Positions 1 to 5,755 of a stretch of DNA of 5,755 nt are shown one piece after another (positions within the stretch are counted from its first letter, which is position 1; each line of letters opens with the position of its first letter). A program made the position numbers and the translations under genes. The notes under the pieces are model-generated. The model was not told the origin of the DNA and made no database searches. It saw only the letters and a list, made by a program, of their open reading frames with translations. Origin of the DNA: Enterobacteriaceae bacterium (lineage in GTDB: Bacteria > Pseudomonadota > Gammaproteobacteria > Enterobacterales > Enterobacteriaceae); contig JALAGK010000322.1 in the NCBI GenBank assembly GCA_022712475.1, forward strand, positions 1-5,755, read 5' to 3'.

Positions 1-69
1 CGCCCCACAAATGTAGACCAGACGGGGGGTTAATTGGAAGCCTTGAGGTATGACAAAACAGGCTATAAA

Positions 70-675
70 TCACGTTTTGTTGTCTTCTTGCTGCAAATTT
101 ATACCAATATTACTGATTCCAGCTTCACGCAGGTCTGCGCGAAGCCCTTTTATCAGTTCAATATCCCGCTCTTCGCAGGCTGCCAACAGACGGTGAATCT
201 CCCACTGAATGTCCCATTCCTCTTCAACCGCCGGGTTGAGCTTGAGCTCTTCGTCCGCCATTTCACGTCCGGCCTGGGTCATTTCCAGCATCGCAACCGT
301 GGTAATAGAAGTCTTGCTGACCTCAATAGCATGCTCAAGCGTTTCGCCACTCAAACGTGAATGCAGCAGTTCACTTAACGCCACGCAAGCGTCGATAGCC
401 GGATAAACGCCGTACATATCATAGTCGTCTGCCGACGGGATTGCCTCTTCAAGCTTCTCAAGCTGGCTGTCAAAGTTCACTTTAGCATCTTTAACCGTCA
501 GCGTTTCCCAGACCAGGTCGAGAATGCGCCGGTAAAGCTGGGGCTCACCAAAGCCGGTCTGCGTGCAAAACATCGCATAATTGGGGTACATACGCTCGCA
601 AAGCGACGCCATGAAGGTCACGTGCTGCCAGCTTTCCAGCTTTTCCAGACGCAGGTGGATTGGGTTTTGTAGCAT
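70..675 (-). CDS. yjaG: YjaG, DUF416 family protein of unknown function
   Basis: The 201-residue protein matches E. coli YjaG (DUF416) almost throughout, starting with MLQNPIHLRLEKLESWQ and including the central GVYPAIDACVALSELLHSRL segment. It is acidic and appears largely helical, with no signal peptide, membrane segment or recognisable catalytic motif, so it is probably a soluble cytoplasmic protein; its biochemical role is not known to me. The start matches the E. coli start; upstream there is only a weak Shine-Dalgarno-like GAG about 8 nt before ATG. It is the last gene of the leftward nudC-hemE-nfi-yjaG cluster, 49 nt after nfi. The E. coli protein, as I recall it, ends at the NIGI..QQ segment (196 aa); here five more residues (EDNKT) follow before a TGA stop. 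Family assignment is confident; no function should be inferred from it. Confidence 0.93.
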   Translation of the reverse strand: MLQNPIHLRLEKLESWQHVTFMASLCERMYPNYAMFCTQTGFGEPQLYRRILDLVWETLTVKDAKVNFDSQLEKLEEAIPSADDYDMYGVYPAIDACVALSELLHSRLSGETLEHAIEVSKTSITTVAMLEMTQAGREMADEELKLNPAVEEEWDIQWEIHRLLAACEERDIELIKGLRADLREAGISNIGINLQQEDNKT

Positions 676-696
676 TTCTGAATCTCATTAATCAGG

Positions 697-708
697 ACTG
701 CCGGCAGT
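697..708. repeat. 12-bp perfect palindrome in the nfi-yjaG gap
   Basis: ACTGCCGGCAGT is its own reverse complement and sits in the middle of the 49-nt gap between the nfi stop and the yjaG start. As RNA it could form only a 4-bp stem with a CCGG loop, and no T-run follows on either strand, so it is not a convincing terminator. As DNA it could be a small dimeric protein site or simply chance. No function is assigned. Confidence 0.5.
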
Positions 709-724
709 GTAACCTAAGCCGCGC

Positions 725-1390
725 TTAATTTCCCGTCAGCCGCATGAAGGCAGGGCGGCCTGAGGCCACCGCATCAGCCCAGCGTGTGGGCTCCGGCAGA
801 CGGTAGCCTTTCATGCAACGCTGTACCCACGCCAACGCAGTGTCGATGCTGACGCGATGCCCGGTGGAGACAAAAAGTGGATTGCAGCGCTTTTTGCTGC
901 GCCAGACCCAGGCCAGTTGCTCGCCTTTATCCAGTAATGGCACCGCACTGCCGGGCTCCTCACTCAGCACTTCAAACTTGCCGCACAGGCGTTTTTTCGC
1001 CACGCCAATGGTGGGCGTGTCCACCAGCAGACCAAAGTGGCTGGCAACGCCCAGGCGTCGCGGGTGGGAAATGCCGTGACCATCGACAAAAATCAGATCG
1101 GGTTTCTGTGACAGCTGGTTCCATGCCTGCAACAACGCCGGGTACTCGCGAAAAGAAAGGAAGCCTGGAATATACGGCATTTGCGTCGGGATTCTGGCTA
1201 TCTGATATTCAACCAGTTCCAGATTTGGCCAGGTGAGCAACACAAGGGCTGCACGCGTGATATCACCGCCCTGCTCAAACCCTACATCCGCCCCGGCGAT
1301 GAGCCGCGGTGGGTCGATATCAAGGCGGTCCTCCCGGACCACCTCTGATGCCAGTTCAAGCTGCTTTGTTCGCAACGCGCCAAGATCCAT
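725..1390 (-). CDS. nfi: Endonuclease V (deoxyinosine 3'-endonuclease)
   Basis: Endonuclease V nicks DNA at the second phosphodiester bond 3' of deoxyinosine, starting repair of deaminated adenine; it also acts on some other damaged or mismatched sites. The protein is 221 residues, against 223 in E. coli. The metal-binding aspartates are present: D35 in [12 protein letters not shown] and D103 in [11 protein letters not shown]. The substrate-wedge region [11 protein letters not shown] (residues 72-82, with Y73 and E82) and [12 protein letters not shown] (128-139) are also conserved. The frame stays open 95 codons further upstream into hemE, but the true start is the ATG of MDLGALR at 1390: it matches E. 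coli and has a strong AAGGAG six bases upstream. The gene follows hemE by 10 nt and precedes yjaG, so it is probably translated from the hemE message. All key residues seem intact. It differs from E. coli mainly in the last few residues (ending RLTGN). Confidence 0.96.
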   Translation of the reverse strand: MDLGALRTKQLELASEVVREDRLDIDPPRLIAGADVGFEQGGDITRAALVLLTWPNLELVEYQIARIPTQMPYIPGFLSFREYPALLQAWNQLSQKPDLIFVDGHGISHPRRLGVASHFGLLVDTPTIGVAKKRLCGKFEVLSEEPGSAVPLLDKGEQLAWVWRSKKRCNPLFVSTGHRVSIDTALAWVQRCMKGYRLPEPTRWADAVASGRPAFMRLTGN

Positions 1391-1396
1391 GATGGT

Positions 1397-1402
1397 CTCC
1401 TT
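1397..1402 (-). promoter_or_regulatory. nfi ribosome binding site overlapping the hemE stop codon
   Basis: Read on the minus strand the junction is CGCTAAGGAGACCATCATG. The last two bases of the hemE TAA stop form the first two bases of the AAGGAG Shine-Dalgarno, with a 6-nt spacer to the nfi ATG. This decides the nfi start and suggests that ribosomes finishing hemE can reinitiate on nfi. Confidence 0.85.
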
Positions 1403-2465
1403 AGCGATGATACTCCGCCGAAAGACGGTGTACCGACTCCACAAATGCACCCGCATGTTCAGGCGGAACATCCTGGTGAATGCCATGACCAAGGTTAAAG
1501 ACATGCCCGTCACCTTTGCCAAAGCCTGCGAGAATGGTTGCCACTTCTTCCTCAATGCGCGTAGGTGGTGCATACAGCATGGACGGGTCCATATTGCCCT
1601 GTAGCGCCACTTTGTCGCCCACGCGACGTCGGGCGTCAGCAATGTCGGTCGTCCAGTCAAGACCCAGCGCATCACAGCCGGTTGCTGCCATTGCTTCCAG
1701 CCACTGTCCGCCGCCTTTAGTAAATAGCGTCACCGGCACACGGCGCCCTTCATTTTCACGCAGTAGACCGTCGACAATATTGTGCATGTAATAAAGCGAA
1801 AACTGCTGATAGTCGCGCCCGGTCAGTACACCGCCCCAGGTGTCAAAAATCATCACTGACTGGGCACCCGCGCGAATCTGCGCGTTCAGGTACAACACGA
1901 CGCTTTGCGCAAGCTTGTCGAGTAACGCGTGTAGCGTTTGTGGCTCGGCGTACATCATTTTTTTAATACGCGTAAATGCTTTACTGCTACCGCCTTCTAC
2001 CATGTAAGTCGCAAGCGTCCACGGGCTGCCAGAAAAACCAATCAACGGCACTTTACCGTCCAGACCGCGACGAATGGTGCGTACCGCATTCATTACATAG
2101 CCCAGTTCCTGCTCCGGGTCAGGCACAGGCAGCTTATCAACGTCGGCTTTGCAGGCAATCGGATGGCTAAAGCGTGGGCCTTCACCGGCTTCAAAATACA
2201 GACCCAGACCCATCGCATCCGGCACGGTGAGGATGTCAGAGAACAGGATGGCGGCGTCGAGATCATAACGACGCAGCGGCTGTAACGTCACTTCACACGC
2301 CAGTTCGGCGTTTTTACACAACGCCATGAAATCACCAGCCTCAGCGCGGGTGGCTTTATATTCCGGCAAATAGCGGCCTGCCTGCCTCATCATCCATACC
2401 GGGGTAACATCCACCGGCTGGCGCAGCAGCGCACGCAGATAGCGATCGTTTTTTAATTCGGTCAT
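1401..2465 (-). CDS. hemE: Uroporphyrinogen decarboxylase (HemE)
   Basis: HemE removes the four acetate carboxyl groups of uroporphyrinogen III to give coproporphyrinogen III, the first step committed to haem rather than sirohaem or cobalamin. It is a soluble, cofactor-free cytoplasmic enzyme. At 354 residues it has exactly the E. coli length. The N-terminal signature [15 protein letters not shown] gives R27 and R31, which bind substrate carboxylates. The catalytic aspartate is D77 in FSDILT. Y154 (in [11 protein letters not shown]), T209 (in FDTWGG) and H327 (in FNLGHGIH) complete the usual substrate pocket. The start is supported by AAGGA eight bases upstream of ATG. A second ATG lies 7 nt upstream, out of frame and too close to the Shine-Dalgarno to be preferred. 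The gene lies 39 nt after nudC and 10 nt before nfi on the same strand. Nothing suggests loss of function. Confidence 0.98.
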   Translation of the reverse strand: MTELKNDRYLRALLRQPVDVTPVWMMRQAGRYLPEYKATRAEAGDFMALCKNAELACEVTLQPLRRYDLDAAILFSDILTVPDAMGLGLYFEAGEGPRFSHPIACKADVDKLPVPDPEQELGYVMNAVRTIRRGLDGKVPLIGFSGSPWTLATYMVEGGSSKAFTRIKKMMYAEPQTLHALLDKLAQSVVLYLNAQIRAGAQSVMIFDTWGGVLTGRDYQQFSLYYMHNIVDGLLRENEGRRVPVTLFTKGGGQWLEAMAATGCDALGLDWTTDIADARRRVGDKVALQGNMDPSMLYAPPTRIEEEVATILAGFGKGDGHVFNLGHGIHQDVPPEHAGAFVESVHRLSAEYHR

Positions 2466-2504
2466 TTTGCATTTCCTTCGGCTACAGAACGCCAGTGTAA
2501 CACG

Positions 2505-3278
2505 TCATTCATACTCCGCCCGGCACAGCGCAACAGTATCTTCAATCAGGCGGCGCGCCACGGTGCCCGGCGGTGGCAACAGCGGCAGTTGGTCATAACG
2601 ATACCAGCCCGCATCCACCAGCTCCGAGGTATCAATTTTAAGCTCACCGCCGTGGTAATCGGCCATAAACGCGGTCATTAACGACTGCGGGAACGGCCAC
2701 GGCTGGGACGAAATGTAGCGCAGGTTTTTCACCGTAATGCTGCTCTCTTCCATTACCTCACGTGCGACCGCCTGCTCCAGCGTCTCACCGACTTCGACAA
2801 AGCCGGCCAGCACTGTATAAATACCGTTGCGGTGACGGTTGTGCTGGGCGAGCAGGATTTTATCTTCCCGGCGAATAGCGACAATGATGCAAGGTGCAAT
2901 TTGCGGATAGTAACGCTCCCGACAGTGGCCGCACAGCATGGCCCACTCGCGCTGGCTGGGGTGCATTTCATGGCCGCAGTAGCCGCAAAATTTATGCGAA
3001 CGCCAGAATTCGGCCAGTTGAACCCCACGCCCGGCCAGTTGAAACAGCGCCGTATCCTGGTCAATAAGCTGGCGTACTGAACCCATATCCTGCGAGCGGT
3101 TTTGCGCCACCAGCCACACCGGTTCATCCTGCCACACACCAATTTGTGATGCAGGCAGCCCATCCAACCCAAAATCTGCAGCATTACCCTGTGGCAATTC
3201 ACCACGCGGCAGCCATAATTTGTGTTGGTGGCTGACTATCCACCAACCATGGTCTAACTTTTCAGATATATGTTCCAT
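2505..3278 (-). CDS. nudC: NAD-capped RNA hydrolase / NADH pyrophosphatase (NudC)
   Basis: NudC is a zinc-containing Nudix hydrolase that splits NAD(H) into nicotinamide mononucleotide and AMP. In E. coli it also removes NAD caps from the 5' ends of RNAs. The 257 residues equal the E. coli length. The zinc-ribbon cysteines are C98, C101, C116 and C119 (CGYC and CGHC). The Nudix box runs from G159 to I181 with E165, R173, E174, E177 and E178 all present. The NADH-pyrophosphatase signature SQPWPFPQS follows at 191-199. One oddity: the consensus glycine of the Nudix box (EExGU) is serine here (S180, codon AGC), where E. coli has glycine. The start matches E. coli, but its only Shine-Dalgarno-like run (GGAG) lies about 13 nt upstream, which is distant. 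It is the first gene of the leftward cluster and diverges from rsd. The identity is very secure; full activity is likely but not proven given S180. Confidence 0.97.
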   Translation of the reverse strand: MEHISEKLDHGWWIVSHQHKLWLPRGELPQGNAADFGLDGLPASQIGVWQDEPVWLVAQNRSQDMGSVRQLIDQDTALFQLAGRGVQLAEFWRSHKFCGYCGHEMHPSQREWAMLCGHCRERYYPQIAPCIIVAIRREDKILLAQHNRHRNGIYTVLAGFVEVGETLEQAVAREVMEESSITVKNLRYISSQPWPFPQSLMTAFMADYHGGELKIDTSELVDAGWYRYDQLPLLPPPGTVARRLIEDTVALCRAEYE

Positions 3279-3318
3279 AGCGCTTGCGCGACTCCAACTT
3301 CACTGGCAATCTCGTTAC

Positions 3319-3324
3319 ATTATT
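3319..3324 (-). promoter_or_regulatory. Possible -10 element for the nudC cluster
   Basis: On the minus strand this is AATAAT, five of six bases of the sigma-70 -10 consensus, inside the A+T-rich part of the divergent nudC-rsd gap. It would put the transcript start near 3312 with a leader of about 35 nt. I could not find a good -35 element at 16-18 bp, so the call is weak and rests on position and A+T content. Confidence 0.25.
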
Positions 3325-3352
3325 TTTACATATCGCGTTGTTTTACGTTGTT

Positions 3353-3358
3353 TATCAT
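3353..3358 (+). promoter_or_regulatory. Possible -10 element for rsd
   Basis: TATCAT is five of six bases of the -10 consensus and would start rsd transcription near 3365, giving a short leader that still contains the GGAG ribosome binding site. No convincing -35 lies at the right distance; the nearest likeness, TTTACA at 3325-3330, is 22 bp away. E. coli rsd is known to be raised in stationary phase and to use sigma-S as well as sigma-70 promoters, which would tolerate a poor -35; whether that applies here is inference. Confidence 0.3.
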
Positions 3359-3367
3359 ATAACTCAT

Positions 3368-3371
3368 GGAG
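3368..3371 (+). promoter_or_regulatory. rsd ribosome binding site (decides the start)
   Basis: GGAG lies six bases upstream of the ATG at 3378. An upstream in-frame ATG at 3366 overlaps this GGAG, so it would use the Shine-Dalgarno itself as coding sequence. That favours the ATG at 3378. Confidence 0.75.
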
Positions 3372-3377
3372 ACAATC

Positions 3378-3868
3378 ATGCTAAACCAACTAAAAAGTCT
3401 CACCGAACGCGTTGGCGGCTGTAATGAGTTAATAGACCGGTGGCTCCACGACAGGAAGCAACTGCTGGTTGCGTATTACAATCTGGTCGGCATTAAGCCT
3501 GGCAAGGAAACCCACAGCGTGCTGAACGAAGAGGCGCTGGATAATTTTTGCCAGAAGCTGGTGGACTATCTTTCCAGCGGTCACTTCAGTATTTATGAAC
3601 GCATCATACTCGAAATGGAAGGATCTGCGGCCGCCAATCCACTCTGGGCACAGCTTGAAGCTAACACGGAACAACTGATGGCGTACTACGACACGCATCT
3701 CGAAAACGCCATCGATCACGATGATTATCTTGAATTCCAGCAGGCGCTGTCGGAGATTGGCGAGACACTGGCGTCGCGCTTTACGTTTGAAGACCGGCTC
3801 ATTGTGCTGGTGCTGGAAAAAGGCCTGCGCGGCGGCGCTAATGACACGGACACTTTCGCCCGTCCGGC

Positions 3869-3872
<4 letters not shown>
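3378..3872 (+). CDS. rsd: Regulator of sigma D, anti-sigma-70 factor (Rsd)
   Basis: Rsd is a small cytoplasmic helical protein that binds sigma-70, chiefly region 4. It keeps sigma-70 from core RNA polymerase, favouring alternative sigma factors in stationary phase; in E. coli it also interacts with HPr and SpoT. The chosen start gives 164 residues beginning MLNQLKSLTERVGG, matching the E. coli N-terminus. Recognisable family blocks are the DRWLHDRKQLLVAYYNLVGI stretch near the N-terminus, DYLSSGHFSIYERI in the middle, and AIDHDDYLEFQQALSEIGE towards the end. An in-frame ATG 12 nt upstream would add METI and cannot be excluded. The C-terminus (after EDRLIVLVLE) differs from E. coli and appears several residues longer. 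It is transcribed away from nudC and is followed by the thiC leader. Identity is confident from sequence and synteny. Confidence 0.95.

Positions 3873-5755
<1,883 letters not shown>

Noticed and set aside
1..69. Minus-strand TTGTCA with weak -10-like bases, considered as a hupA promoter.
   Set aside because: The hexamer at the right spacing matches the -10 consensus poorly and hupA itself is outside the window, so nothing here can confirm it.
53..80. ACAAAAC / GTTTTGT inverted repeat around the yjaG stop, considered as a terminator.
   Set aside because: The stem is seven mostly A-T pairs with a 14-nt loop and is not followed by a T-run in the yjaG direction.
1233..1604. Plus-strand open frame across the nfi-hemE junction.
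   Set aside because: It is antisense to two confidently identified genes and shows no protein family resemblance.
1391..1675. Upstream 95-codon extension of the nfi reading frame into hemE.
   Set aside because: It overlaps the conserved 3' part of hemE in another frame, has no family resemblance, and the ATG at 1390 has an ideal ribosome binding site and matches the known N-terminus.

Overview
The window is a stretch of enterobacterial chromosome (Enterobacterales, most likely Enterobacteriaceae). The gene order, strands and protein sequences closely match the Escherichia coli thiC-rsd-nudC-hemE-nfi-yjaG locus, recalled from memory. Protein divergence is clear in the less constrained genes (NudC, Rsd, the ThiC N-terminus) and slight in HemE and the ThiC core. 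This suggests a relative of E. coli such as the Enterobacter/Cronobacter/Citrobacter group, but the genus cannot be fixed from this sequence.

Layout. Leftward (minus strand), from about 3278 down to 70, lies a compact cluster: nudC (NADH pyrophosphatase / RNA deNADding enzyme), hemE (uroporphyrinogen decarboxylase), nfi (endonuclease V) and yjaG (DUF416, function unknown). The gaps are 39, 10 and 49 nt, so co-transcription is likely; the hemE stop codon overlaps the nfi ribosome binding site. The first 69 bases lie downstream of yjaG and hold no gene; in E. coli the next gene would be hupA. Rightward (plus strand), rsd (anti-sigma-70 factor) starts across a 99-bp divergent intergenic region. 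It is followed by a roughly 250-nt non-coding leader carrying a UUCG-capped hairpin, a TPP (thiamin pyrophosphate) riboswitch and a likely translation-control region. thiC (HMP-phosphate synthase) follows and runs off the right edge with about 90 C-terminal codons missing.

Functionally these are housekeeping genes: cofactor synthesis (thiamin, haem), NAD(H)/NAD-RNA turnover, repair of deaminated DNA and stationary-phase control of RNA polymerase. thiC is the one gene with an evident feedback switch, from thiamin pyrophosphate to its own synthesis. I see no mobile element, CRISPR array, tRNA, rRNA or phage gene, and no undescribed multi-gene system. The points worth a second look are small: a serine at the Nudix-box glycine of NudC, the foldable architecture of the thiC leader, a perfect palindrome between nfi and yjaG, and short C-terminal extensions on YjaG and Rsd.
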